The translations under genes were made by a program, and so were the position numbers. A stretch of 64,000 bases of DNA, taken from positions 461,542 to 525,541 of the forward strand of contig JAESIW010000137.1 in NCBI GenBank assembly GCA_016802295.1, given 5' to 3'. The first letter of the stretch is position 1. The number at the start of each line of letters is the position of its first letter. This DNA comes from Brachionus rotundiformis (lineage: Eukaryota > Rotifera > Eurotatoria > Ploima > Brachionidae). Shown in pieces: positions 41,325 to 52,384 of the stretch. The notes beneath the pieces were generated by a model that ran no database searches, had not been told where the DNA came from, and saw nothing but the letters and a program-made list of their open reading frames with translations.

Positions 41325-44300
41325 TTAATTATTGGACTGCGGGTCCGAGCCCGGATTGAAGTACATGGCTTGTTGGTGAGTTGGATCAGGCGCTGGCACA
41401 AAAAATCTCGGTGGCAATTGAGATGGCGGAGGCAAATTGGACACTAATGGCTGGTTATCCGACTGTCCGCCATTAGGTGGCATTTTTTTGCTCTTATCGG
41501 CCATAATGTCCAATTTGGCATAGTAGTTGCTAGGTCGCTTGGTATTGGTGTTTCTGAGCGAGAATTTATTGGTCGCATCGGCGCTCACATTGGGCATAGG
41601 CTGATTGGGAACCGAAATTGGCGGCGGCTTGACACTTTCGGCACTGCCGGATGCCGATTCGTCTTTATTGACATACTTTTTAAGCTTATCGTCCCAAACA
41701 ATAGTCTTTTTTTTGTCATCAGGCAAGATCATTTTTTTGGGACCAGCTGGTTTTTTGAACCAGTCCCACAGACTTCCTTTCTTGGCTTCATCAGGTTTTT
41801 TGGCAACATCTGTCTTTATTTCATCTTGGTTGTCATTTTTAAACTTTGGATTAGCCACGGACAAGTCATCATCCGGTTCTTGTTCTTTTTTTTCCTTTGC
41901 TGGCTCCTCAGCTATGCCAGAGGTGACCTCAGGGGTGAATATAGGCTGATAGAAGTTGCCCATTGACTTTGTCGGGTCGTAGACTTGTGGTGCAATCAAA
42001 TTGCTTTCGTTTGAGTTTGATGTAGAGCTTGCTCGAGATCTGCTTTGGCTGTAGACTGGTTGTTGATACTGTTGGTAGTTTGGCTGATCGTTGGGCATGT
42101 AGTTAAGTGGTTGCTGATGTAGTGAGTTTATTGAAGATTTGCGCGAGGCTGGCACTTGCGCTTGCGATGGCTGGTATAAGTCAACAGGCGCCTGGTAATT
42201 GTAGTTTTGGTAATCTGGATAGATGTTTTGTTGATGATTTTGACCAGTCTCTACACTCATTGCATTCTGGTTTTGTTCTTGACTTGGCTGAAATGGCAGT
42301 GAATGTTGAGCCTCATAACCTGGCTGTTCTACCTGAGGCTGGTAAATTTGCTGTTCAATCTGAGGCTGGTAGACTGGCTGTTCTACCTGAGGCTGGTAAA
42401 TTTGCTGTTCAATTTGAGGCTGGTAATTTGGTTGTTGGTTGTGTGGCTCTACAAAGCTGATTTGCTCCATTTTAGGCTCCATTCTGTTCTCGTAGAGCTG
42501 TGGTTGCTGACTTATTAAATGAGAAATGTTATTCGAATACAAATTGGAGAAGTTTTGGGCAAGTTGTGTAATGAAAACAGGTTCCTGGAATTGGGAGGTT
42601 TCGTCTAAATTGAAGTAGTCTGGGTCGTATATTTTGAGTCTGTTTGCCAAGTGGTAGACTGACGAAAGTTTGTCAGCGTGTTTGGCCGGATTGTTGTTTA
42701 CAGTCTTGGCAATTACTTCGATATATTTGTAGGCCTCGTTCATTAGGCCGTGTTCGAGTAGTTTGTTGGCATAGATTAGCTTGTATTTGAGAAAGTTGTC
42801 CGAGTTGAATTGGGTCGAGTTGAGAAGCGATTGGGCATATTCGAAAATCTCTGTGGCTTGGATGGCGCTTATTTGGCAAAATTTGCTGAATTCTTGATTG
42901 TGCGAGGAGCCGATTAGGACTAGCTTGCTAGATTTTTTGTCATAGGTACCAAATAAGCAATTGGACAGCAGATAGCAAAAGTGGCTAGCGGCTATTCGGC
43001 CATTCGAGGCCAGACTGTCGCCCATTGTTTTTATGGTGTTCAGAACCAGGTGCTGGTTGGTCTCGTCTACATTTGACACTATCATGGCCAAATGTCGACG
43101 CCATTCGTTCCATTCAGATTTGGACAAGTTCTTAATAATATCAAAATATTATCTTTTATTAATTAATCAATATATATCTTATATATAATAAATGATGAAT
43201 ATTAAGAGGCTTATCTTATAACTGGGATAATCTATGGATTATAAAAGGCCATATTTTAGAAATTAAAGCAGCACAGAAGTAGACATTTGGCTCCAAATAA
43301 AACCAGAAAATAAAGTTTATAATCAGATTTTAATTACCATTTTCAAGATAATTATTAAAAAAACGTTTTCAAATATTTTTTATGTTCTAAATTAGTACTT
43401 TTAGGCCTAGCGTTAAGCAATTACCAAAAATTTAAATAAATATCTACCATGTAAAGTGCTGTACTGATTTGTTGTGATAGTTTTACCAGAATTTATGCAA
43501 ATTTACCAAAATTGTGGTAAATTTTTTGTTTTTTACTTTTGCATTTTAAGTATATTTGCAAAAATTAGAGTAAGTTAACCAAAATTTTGGTAAATTGGCG
43601 TAAATTCTGGTAAAAAATCACTACAGCATGTTGGTATGCAAGGATCTGGCAAAATAAATGTCAAGCAATAGTTATGAGCACATAGAACACATCTGTTAAT
43701 AAATATAGAATAAAATTTAAATAAAACTGCCAAAATCGGTAAACCTAATGACCAAATGAATGGAATTTAAATCAGCAAATTATGCAAATGTAAATTATTG
43801 CCAGGACTAGCTGAAGTTAAACAAATATTAATTTATCAAAATTTAAAAAATATCTTTAATAAATATCGAATGGACAATTTGAACAATTTTTTTCTCAAAT
43901 TACCAAAAGATAAAAAATTTTACCACTTTACAGCATTCAAGATAAATTAAAAAAATTTATTTAAAAAAAATTAAATCTTATATCGACCTAACATTTGTCT
44001 TGTATGGAAGATAAATATTTACCGAAGCAGCAGTTGGCACTCGTCCCATTAAAAGTTGGTAGCATGTGATAATAGGATCATTTTGAGGCAAGGAGCTGAT
44101 AAATCTGAGCTTAACTTTGGTCAAAATTTTGGACTCGTTAAAAGGATTGGCAATATTGGTCAAGTTAGGCTTTGTATCTCCTAACGACTGGGTCTGGGTC
44201 AACGAATTAAAGCTTGACGAGGCCAGGAAGAGCGAATGCGGCCACATATTATGCTTGATTGTGTAATCAATGGCCTCGGATTTCTGTCCAGCGCCGAGCA

Positions 44301-45653
44301 GCTGCCTCAGCCTGTTCAAATTTGCCTCCTCCTCTCTAACACTTGACTCCTCTTCTTTCTGCTTAACCATCACAAAGTCCTGTGCCTGATTCAGCGCCTG
44401 ACTCGACTCGGCACTCTTCAAAACACTGTCCGAGTTTTCCACAAGACCCGAGAGCAGCAATGGACTGATGTCTGTCTTCAAATCAACCAGACCATTTTGT
44501 CTAACCAACAATGCCAAAAAATCCCACAACAATGCATGTGACTGCGGATCGATCAGACTTGTGCTCGACCACAGACACTCTTTTACATTCTTGAGACAAA
44601 ACTGGATCACCTGAGCCTTGGATGTGTTCAACTCTTTGGACAATGGGCCCGGAAACTCCTGCAACAGCTTGTAATTGGTCAATATCTCATTACGGACGTC
44701 ATCGTTCATGTAATTAAAATCGTCCAAGTCATGCTTGTACTCATTCTCGTTTTCTTGCTGTTCAGCACCAGACTTTTTCACATTGGACAAATAATTTTCC
44801 ATAAAATCGCTCAAATTGAACACGTCAACAAGAGCCGGCTGACCATCACACGGATCATTCGGCCTCACACGCAAAATACCATTGAACGAAAACGAGCAGC
44901 GCACATGTGGCAACTGATGCAGCATTGGTGTCATTCGGTTAACTTTCTCCTGATCTCTGACCAAAGCATCTTCTTGTTTGATAAACTGACTTTGATTTAG
45001 GTTCAAGTTTTCCAATTCTTCATTGATCTTTTGCTCGGGCATTAGGAGACCAGGCGGGCTTTGCTTGAGCTTAAGTGGTTGATCGCCAGCGATCGAACGA
45101 GCCTTGTTCTGCTCGAACTGCTGTTCACTTCTGTTGTCGATGTCAAGGAAGCTTTTGATGGAGCGCTGGTCGTCGTCCTGGTAGAAGCGACTCTGGTTCA
45201 TTTGTGGCGGTGGGTAAGGATAGGTGCCGTAGGGCGGGTAGCCGAACGGCGGCGGATAGGCCGAGGCCGCTGCCGCTGCCATCATGTAGTACATGTACGC
45301 AGGGTCCATGAACTGATTCATTTGGTTCATTTGATTCATTTGTTTGCCAGAAGGATTTTTTTTTGCTTGGTTGCTAAAGCATAAATGAGACTTAATGGCA
45401 AAATAGCTGGTATGGTGACTTACTTGTCGTCGAATGGTAGTGGTGGCATTTGGTACGGGTTCCACCATTCCATTTGAGGCATAGGGGGCATGGGAGGCAT
45501 GAAGCCAGGCTGGGACATCGGTGGCGGAATGTGCGGATTGAAGGAGGCGGTCGAGCGCCCGGAGATTGATGGCGGCGCTGGTGGGTACTTGGGGGCTGCC
45601 GGTTGACCATGTGGTACTTGGTTTGCATCGTCTGGATTCGTGTTCGGATTCAT
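41325..45653 (-). CDS. SEC16: Sec16, ER exit site scaffold
   Basis: Three exons on the minus strand: 45653-45424, 45373-44023, 43130-41325 (introns 50 and 892 nt); 1128 aa. Exon 1 is a Pro-rich N-terminus (MPPMPPMPQMEWWNPYQMPP). Exon 2 includes MNQMNQMNQF repeats, then the Sec16 central conserved domain from about residue 232 (VRCSFSFNGILRVRPND) and the ACE1 alpha-solenoid (RLRQLLGAGQKSEAIDYTIK, HNMWPHSLFLASS, YQLLMGRVPTAAS). The solenoid continues in exon 3 (EWNEWRRHLAMIVSN, MGDSLASNGRIAASHFCYLL). The rest of exon 3 is a disordered Gln/Pro/Tyr-rich tail with tandem IYQPQVEQP-type repeats coded by a small minisatellite (42310-42430) and a basic patch WDWFKKPAGPKKM with a conserved-looking KKYVNKDE. 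Sec16 nucleates COPII coat assembly with Sec13 at ER exit sites. The second intron contains a MITE. Confidence in the family is high; the exact N-terminus is less sure. Confidence 0.92.
43455..43632. mobile_element. MITE in Sec16 intron 2
   Basis: The left end TGCTGTACTGATTTGTTGTG then TTTTACCAGAATTTATGC and AATTTACCAAAATTGTGG matches the reversed right end TGCTGTAGTGATTTTTTACC, AGAATTTACGCCAATTTACC. The arms are about 50 bp, the element about 175 bp, and there is no coding content. Confidence 0.6.
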
Positions 45654-46250
45654 TTTATGTGGACATTAATAAAATATCTAAAATAAATTATTTTTTAGTT
45701 TATGTTTGTCATCGTCATCATTTAAGTATAGTTTATATTAATTCATAAAAAATTTTTAAATTATTTTATTTGCCCTAATGCATGTAGTTTATTTAGGATA
45801 TATTTTATTATTTTTTTGTTCAATATCAGATTTTTCTTTAAATTTATTTTTTTAATTCTTTTTAAATCAGATTTTAAAATATTTTAATAATATAATTTAT
45901 ATATTTTTGAAAAAATAATAAGTCAGTTTTCGTGATAAGATTTACAATCAGTTAATTGATTAAGCAAATTTTTTCTGTATAGTTGGCTAATTTTTTATTA
46001 CCATGTCAGACCATTTAAAAATAAATTTTTAGGCTAATATTATCTTCTGAATTTCAAGTCAAATACTGTTTTAAAGTTTTATTTTTTTCTTATAATCTAA
46101 AAATCGTTATGGATGAAGATTTTAATAAGATAACCAACAATAATCTTAACATTATGAGAATACTATGTTAAACGTTTTAACATTTTTTAATTCAAAGGTT
46201 AAAAAATTTAAAGATATATGATAGATCATTAAAAAAAACTTCTTTTTATT
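45654..46250. other. Sec16 5' flank, AT-rich
   Basis: No gene seen. The first ~150 bp upstream of the Sec16 start are the presumed promoter/leader. Confidence 0.4.
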
Positions 46251-46264
46251 GAAAATATAAGAAC

Positions 46265-46745
46265 ATTTACTTTTACTTCCAGCTTCAATATACTAAAACT
46301 ATTAGAAAAAATATTATGCATCATTTAGTCTATTATATAATTATAATGGATTATTATTAAATGGACGTTTATATTAAATATTTGGGTGAAAAAATAAACA
46401 TTTGTTGTTGTCAAATTTATAGATTAAAACATAAAAACTTGGTTCATAAAATATTATTGTCAAGTATTAAAATGTATGGTATTGAATGTTATAAAAATTA
46501 TTAAAAAATTGTTTTCTAATAAATGCTTTTTTGTAAGGGCAGGTCTGCCTTTCTTTCTTTTTTGTCCGATTGGTACTGATTTGATGATTAATGAAGGACT
46601 GGCTTTTTGAAATCTAAAAGCCATTCCAACAACATGCTCGAATGTATACTTTCTAAGAAAACTAGTACAAGTGCATTTAGCCTGTTTCCAATCTTGACAA
46701 TTGTCTCTATCAAGACACCATATATTAAATGACTTCACAAAATTA
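46265..46745 (-). pseudogene. MULE SWIM-finger fragment, copy 1
   Basis: The minus-strand frame at 46738-46460 reads DNCQDWKQAKCTCTSFLRKY, TFEHVVGMAFRFQKASPSLI, IKSVPIGQKRKKGRPALTKK. CTC...FEH is the SWIM CxC...CxH with the second Cys changed to Phe, followed by the RKKGRP tail of MULE transposases. The whole 480 bp recurs in direct orientation at 53190-53672. Only the last part of the transposase is present. Confidence 0.65.
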
Positions 46746-46814
46746 TCAAAAGATCGATAAATCGGAAAATTTTCAATAAAAAAATGGTCTTCTGGATTAT
46801 TTCTTTTATCTCAA

Positions 46815-47400
46815 TTTCAAGGTTAATTAACAGGCTAGTGTCCATTTCATGAAGACCGATTAACACTCCACTTATTTAAAAAAATAGGTTTCACAAATTA
46901 AAAAAATATTAATTATTTAAAAAATAAAACATTGATTGTTTAAATTAAATTTTTTGAATTTTTTTACAAAATCTGAGATAATTAGATTAATGTTATTAAA
47001 AATTGAATGCTTAAATGTTGTTCACCTTGATCTCTTGATTACAAGGCAATTTATAAGTATTGAATTGAAAAATCCAAAAGTTTTTTCACCATTTACTGAT
47101 TTAGATGTTGGTTCTATCAGATTCTCATTGTTCCTTAAATTATATTTTTATTTTTCTTGAGTCATCTTTCCTTAAATTCTGCCTTAGATTTTCAGGAGAG
47201 TTATGAAAGTATAGTGTTTTATAAGCAAAAGATACAGTCTATCTAGAATTCTATGTTGGAATGCATATAGGCCATACTTTTCTAAGAAGTTATTAATATC
47301 GTTAAAGTTATTAACTTCAAATTTGAACTTAAACAATTTAAATATTGTCAAATAATAACTGTTAGCCAATTTAATTATTGCCTTAAAATTTTTAAAAAAC
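46815..47400 (-). pseudogene. LINE RT C-terminus plus 3' UTR (minus copy)
   Basis: Read on the minus strand this has the same order as 36135-36640: FLEKYGLYAFQHRILDRLYL, a degraded polar segment, the LINE tail (around 46960-47065) and the terminal ACTAGCCTGTTaATTAAC / GGAGTGtTAATCGGTCTTcA piece at 46820-46875. Confidence 0.6.
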
Positions 47401-47404
47401 ACTT

Positions 47405-47815
47405 TCTAATCAGAGTTGATCAGAGTTAGAAAGAATTTCCTTATCAGAGTGACTAATCGTAGTGTCTTCGGCAAGCATTTTTATGTCAAATTTTCTTAAG
47501 AGATAAGGAAAATCATTAATAAAAATCAGAAAAAGAAGAGGACCTAGAACTGAACCATGTGAAACGCCTAACTTTAAAGTTGTTGGTTTTGATCTTTCGT
47601 TTCCAAGATGAACTATTTGAGATCTATTGACAAAATTAATTTGAAAGAAGACCTAAAGAATTATTGTTAAATCCATAGTGAAATAATTTCAAGAGAAGAA
47701 GATTTGGATCAATCACGTCAAAAGTTTTTCTAAAGTAAATAAAAAGTGATAAGGTAGTAAGTTTCTTTTCTTTGGCTAGATTTAATTCACTAAGATATTC
47801 AAACTACTCAGAATG
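47405..47815 (-). pseudogene. LINE RT fragment (same family as 31278-32045)
   Basis: On the minus strand it covers the segment from the region before motif A (LTTLSLFIYFRKTFDV) through GSVLGPLLFLIFINDFPYLL (motif B) to KMLAEDTTISHSDKEIL, where the FADD of the relative is degraded to LAED. The nucleotide match to 31440-31830 is high. Confidence 0.65.
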
Positions 47816-48700
47816 GATCACAGTCTTTCTTTTTAGCCTAACGTTTAAAATATTGAATTAAATATTAAAATAGGAGAATATTTATGTATATATCAGAGCA
47901 CAAAAATGATTATAGCAGGATGAAACAATTTAAATTTAATTTATAAAGTATAAAGTTGATACGTAAAATATAATTTTCAAATTAAATTGTTGAATTTTTT
48001 ATTTGGAACAGGAGTTTTTGCTAACTATATAATAGTGTATTTATAATTTGATAATAAGAATTAAAAATTCAATACATGATTCTAATTAATTAACAATTAA
48101 CGTTTGACCCCTAGAGCTAGATTTTTTGGTAGCTTCATTGATCTATTATGTGTTGGTTTTCTTCATTAGAAACTACCAACTCATTTTAATAATAAAATAC
48201 AATATTTGTCAAAGAGTTTTAAATATGCACAAGTGATTTAGAATTTGATCAAGTTGTAACTAAAGGATGCAGATAATTGCATATTTTTTTATTTTCTTTT
48301 TCCAAGAAATAATTAAAAATAATTTAAATTGAAAAAATTCAAATTTAAAATAATTGATTTCTGAATATTCTGCATTATAGAGCCATTATGGTGCTTACAC
48401 AAAATTGGTGAAAACTAGCTGAACATGCTCTATTTTCGGCATCTTGAAGTTGATGATCAATTTAAAATATTATTTCAATTCAAACAGTTTATTTTTAGAT
48501 ATTTCAATTAATCTTAAATTTAATTTAAAATTTTTTTAATTTTTATGTAAATTTATTGATAATAAATAAATTAATAGTTGTCTAATTTTTTGTAATTATC
48601 AAATAAATTAAATAGGCAAAAAAATACATTTAATATTTGATTCCATTTAGTAAACTTTGTAAGTAAAGAATTTTAAAACAAGTTTCTTAATTTTAAATTA
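47816..48700. other. intergenic; right part duplicated at 52.4 kb
   Basis: No gene. 48345-48700 continues into the last exon of the methyltransferase copy and is repeated at 52385-52800, including GCATTATAGAGCCATTATGG and GAACATGCTCTATTTTCGGC. The words ACTCAGAATGGATCA (47805) and TCTTTTTAGCCTAACG recur at 18455 and 58150-58200 as a short dispersed motif. Confidence 0.4.
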
Positions 48701-48701
48701 A

Positions 48702-49468
48702 TTATTTTTTTCTTCCAATAAAGTAAAATCCTGTTTCGTTGAAATTTCTTTTAATTTGTTCATATGTTTTTCCTTCAAATTTATGTAAAGTTTCGAACTG
48801 GTCTAAAAAATGTTCTAAAAATTGCCTTGTTACTCTAATTGGATGATATGAATTTCCGGGTCCTTTTAAAACTTTAAATTAGAAAACATAATAAATATTT
48901 TTACTTTTTCTTACCAAGAACAGCATCACCTTCATGTGGATATCCAAAATATCTATCATGGTATATAAGAATACCACCTGACTTCAAAGAATTATAAATA
49001 TTATTGTAGAATTTAAAAGCATCCCATACATGCTCAACTACATTTATCGCCAATACTGAATCAAATTTTTCATAAAACGCTTTATCATTTAATTTCTCGG
49101 CCCCAAAGAAAAGAATGTTAACAGGTCTTCCTAGTAAAGTTCTGCTTTTATAGGTACAACCATGGGTATTTTCCATATAAAATTTGGCGCCAGGATCCAA
49201 CAGAGTTATGCTTTTGAATTTTCTATCTATTATAAATTGGGTTTGTGTATAAGGCCCACAGCCTATTTCAATGTAATCTCCTAAATCTTTAGGAAGACTT
49301 CTATAATTGTAAAATCCATCAATATGTTCTTTTCCACGGTCATTGTTGCTTCGAGATACTTTCCAAACATTATTTTCATTCTTTTGTACAATTTTCCAGA
49401 GTGAAATAGGTATTTGTGCAACACCTGAGGATTCATTCCAAAAGCATAAATAAGCACATTTGCTTATT
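48702..49468 (-). pseudogene. secreted methyltransferase-like gene, copy A, 5'-truncated
   Basis: Two exons remain on the minus strand: 49468-48915 and 48862-48702, joined by a 52-nt intron. The frame is open from KCAYLCFWNESSGVAQIPIS to the stop. It includes DLGDYIEIGCGPYTQTQFI (motif I of class I SAM-dependent methyltransferases, ExGxGP), SITLLDPGAKFYMENTH (acidic end of strand 2), SVLAINVVEHVWDAFKFYNN (post-II/strand 4 region), GGILIYHDRYFGYPHEGDAV and the tail NETGFYFIGRKK. Similarity with copy B stops abruptly at 49468, so the signal peptide and EGF-like part are absent. Either the gene is broken, or its 5' exons are elsewhere. The catalytic half itself looks intact. Confidence 0.6.
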
Positions 49469-50179
49469 CGGTTTTGTGAAATTTAGTACAAAATGGCAAA
49501 AAGAACAGAAAAAAGTGTAAAAAAATTGAATAACTTTTTTTTTAAAGTTTTATACCTAATTCTGTAAATGCAGAATGGTGCAACATTCAAAGTTGCATCA
49601 AATATCTATGTCTGCTAATTTTGCAGAGTTCAGCAGAAATTAAATTTCAATATAATCGAGTGTAGTGCATTTTGCAGAGATTTTGCACATCATTAGCAGA
49701 CTTTTACAGTTGATGTAACTTTGAAAGTTGTACCATTCAGACATTTTAATGAACAATGAATTCAAATTTGGCTCATCATGTAAATACTATCATGGCTACC
49801 AAGTCCGTTTGGAAGATTTCCATTCATATTTGTAACCTTGCTATGAGAAAAAATACCTGTCTGAGCCAAGTGGTAAAAATTATTTTAAAATTAAATTAAG
49901 TCACATAACGAAATTAATTTTGTGTCTTGCCAAATCCGAAGACCTGTGGCATCTAGCTGAGGTGGAGTCTTTCGACGAGCATTTAATCTTCCCGTTGAGG
50001 TCATTGTCTCCGACTCAGTAAATCGATTCTATTTAATTATATATATATTTTTTTTTAATGTATTTTATATATTTTAATATAAGACTGTTTTGTTCAGTTA
50101 TAAAAATAAAATTCAAAACTAAAGTTTAATTTAAAATCTAATTTGTTTAAAATTTTCATCTAGAAAAATTAAAAAAAAA
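49469..50179. other. intergenic with a fold-back element
   Basis: A hairpin-type repeat lies at 49567-49738: GCAGAATGGTGCAACATTCA on the left mirrors the reversed right side TCTGAATGGTACAACTTTCA. Around 49922-50026 a plus-strand frame LAKSEDLWHLAEVESFDEHL, IFPLRSLSPTQ and a stop has no recognisable context. Confidence 0.4.
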
Positions 50180-52072
50180 TTATCTAAGAAATAATTTATA
50201 GCTTTTGGTGTGGTCAATTTTATTTGTGTAAAAATCACCAACTTTATAGAAAGCCAAAGCAGTGGTTTGATTATCTTTGTTTACAAAAACATTAAGCGCA
50301 CCTGGCTTGTCCACTTTGAACTCTTTTTCATACATATTGGACGAAATTCTGTCAAGATCAATGAATCTGCCCTCTGCATTGCACAACCTTATTGAGTCAG
50401 CATTGGCAAAGTAGTATCTGAATCTGTAAACCTGGTTTAGTTTCAAGTAGTAATCAAGTGGACCAAATATGTAATAATCCTCGCTTCTGGCATCAATCCT
50501 GACCATTTCGTTCATCATCTCATTGCATGGTGTAGTTTTTAATACTAAAAATTTGACCAACTCAGTATAGTTCGTTCCGTCATTACTGTACAGAAATTTG
50601 ACCAAAGATCTTCTAGAATTTGGCAAAACCGAAAAAACCACAAGTTTTGATTTTTTTACTTGAGTTTGGCCTATCTCAGTCACATCAACTTGTTTGGACT
50701 CGTCCAGATTTTTCAGCACACCAATTATGCTTGATGACATTGGTGCCTTGAATTCAATGTTCAGATAACTAAGATCACAATTGAGCACTAAATTTTGATG
50801 TGACGTCAAATCTATGTTGCAATCAAATCTCATATTATATTTTGGTAAATTGGTTGGAAATTGATCATTTACGAAAACTAATGAATATTTGCTCAAGTTG
50901 ATCACAGTTTTTTCTCTCCTATTTACCAATCTTAAAGTATGTTGATGATCTTGTATTTTTTCAACAAAAAAAATAACACAATATTTGAATGGAATGGAAT
51001 TTTCTTTCTGTACCAAAGTGATATTATTGAGCCGACTGCCATTTTGGTCATCAAGTATGGCATCCAAATTAACTGATTGATTGCAAGTAAACTCAATAAA
51101 AAATGGATTTGAGTAACAGTTGACAATTGAATTGGGAAAATTTTTGCTCTTTAATCCAAGAATATGGTACTCCAATAAGTTAGCATGCATTTGTTCAAAT
51201 TGCTGTAAGTCAGACTTTTCATGAATGTAAAATTCTTCGCTAAAATGAGTCTCGAGGAAAATATTTGGCGGTACCATAAACCAATAGTCAGAATGAACAG
51301 AACTTTTCTGTTTTGTAGCAGCCCATACCACATCTACATAGTACCATAAGTCATTGTACAAAAAAACATTCCAAGCATGGTTTTTTTCACTAAATCTATG
51401 TCCACTTTGGATATTGTCATCTTTAGCGTATCCTTCAATGACCATACATTCAATTCTTAGCTCATGGCAATACTTTGCAAATTCCCTTGCCAGCTGTACA
51501 GATTGGTCAAAATTGAAGTTTTTTGTAATTTTTTTATCTCTTATCAGACATTTAAAAATTAGATAAGCTTTTTCGACTACTGTCTCAGCTGATGAAGGCT
51601 TTAGATGCTCCGTGAGTGAATTAAAATCACTCAAGGATTTTCTTTTCAAAAGATCTTGTAAAGAAGAGTTTTTTTCCAAGTTCTTATGAAGTTCAATCCA
51701 TTGCTGTCTTTCTTGCTCGGCGTCAGGTCTTTTTCTTTTTTCAATAGGACCCGGGGTAGGCTCAGGTTCAGGTTCAGGTTCAATAGAAGGAGATCGAGCT
51801 CTACAAAACTTCCAATAAATGAGCAAAGCTAGAATCAAGATTAACACCAGTGCTCCTACTCCAATACCAATGTAGACAATCAAAGATAAACCAGATGATT
51901 CAGGAGATAAATTTGTTGATTCTGTCACCGATTTCCAAATTCTGGTAAAGACCAATTCTGAATGAAAAAATGATAATGATTTGGCATAGATTGGATGGCT
52001 TGTCGCTTGATTTGAAGAAAATATCAAAAATGTCATGCAGAAAATTAAAATCATTTTAATTTCTATTTTCAA
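50180..52072 (-). CDS. membrane-anchored KY-like transglutaminase-fold protein
   Basis: A single-exon frame of 630 aa. An N-terminal hydrophobic leader (residues 7-20) acts as signal peptide, residues 62-88 form a transmembrane helix (LSLIVYIGIGVGALVLILIL), and EPEPEPEPTPGP makes a stalk, so the bulk (90-630) should be cytosolic. Residues 185-260 match the kyphoscoliosis-peptidase/transglutaminase-like core: ELRIECMVIEGYAKDDN, EKNHAWNVFLYNDLWYYVDV with VW. The His (H232) and Asp (D247) of the triad are present, but the position of the catalytic Cys is Ser (S191, in FDQSVQLAREFAKYC). Downstream beta-rich repeats (FIEFTCNQ..., LVFVNDQFP...) are like the KY C-terminal modules. I infer a catalytically dead or altered scaffold protein at a membrane. 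The last ~100 bp are duplicated at 52910-53020. Confidence 0.75.
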   Translation of the reverse strand: MKIEIKMILIFCMTFLIFSSNQATSHPIYAKSLSFFHSELVFTRIWKSVTESTNLSPESSGLSLIVYIGIGVGALVLILILALLIYWKFCRARSPSIEPEPEPEPTPGPIEKRKRPDAEQERQQWIELHKNLEKNSSLQDLLKRKSLSDFNSLTEHLKPSSAETVVEKAYLIFKCLIRDKKITKNFNFDQSVQLAREFAKYCHELRIECMVIEGYAKDDNIQSGHRFSEKNHAWNVFLYNDLWYYVDVVWAATKQKSSVHSDYWFMVPPNIFLETHFSEEFYIHEKSDLQQFEQMHANLLEYHILGLKSKNFPNSIVNCYSNPFFIEFTCNQSVNLDAILDDQNGSRLNNITLVQKENSIPFKYCVIFFVEKIQDHQHTLRLVNRREKTVINLSKYSLVFVNDQFPTNLPKYNMRFDCNIDLTSHQNLVLNCDLSYLNIEFKAPMSSSIIGVLKNLDESKQVDVTEIGQTQVKKSKLVVFSVLPNSRRSLVKFLYSNDGTNYTELVKFLVLKTTPCNEMMNEMVRIDARSEDYYIFGPLDYYLKLNQVYRFRYYFANADSIRLCNAEGRFIDLDRISSNMYEKEFKVDKPGALNVFVNKDNQTTALAFYKVGDFYTNKIDHTKSYKLFLR

Positions 52073-52079
52073 ATCTTTG

Positions 52080-52384
52080 TCAAAAATTTAGATTAAAAAA
52101 CGCTAAACTTTAGCTAAACAAATTATAAATTAAAAATTTATCTTAAAGTAAGTTCGAGATTCTAAATTTTAAATTAGCTCTATTATCTTATATTTTCAAA
52201 TCACTTTTAAATTTGCGTAGTATATTCTGGTATCAGTCTTATCTTCGAAATTGTCATAGATACCTTTTTCATTTATAATAAAAAAGGTAGATTAATCAAA
52301 AAGAGTTTTATTCCCTTTTAATAATTGCCTTGGATAAAATTTAACTTCAAAAATTTAAGATTTAGTTATCTAAACGAAAATAAT
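52080..52384. other. KY-like gene 5' flank
   Basis: No gene seen; the presumed promoter region of the minus-strand KY-like gene. Confidence 0.4.

Noticed and set aside
42107..42518. Plus-strand frames of 71-117 codons
   Set aside because: They are antisense to the repetitive Gln/Pro-rich part of Sec16; the repeated look is inherited from the minisatellite.
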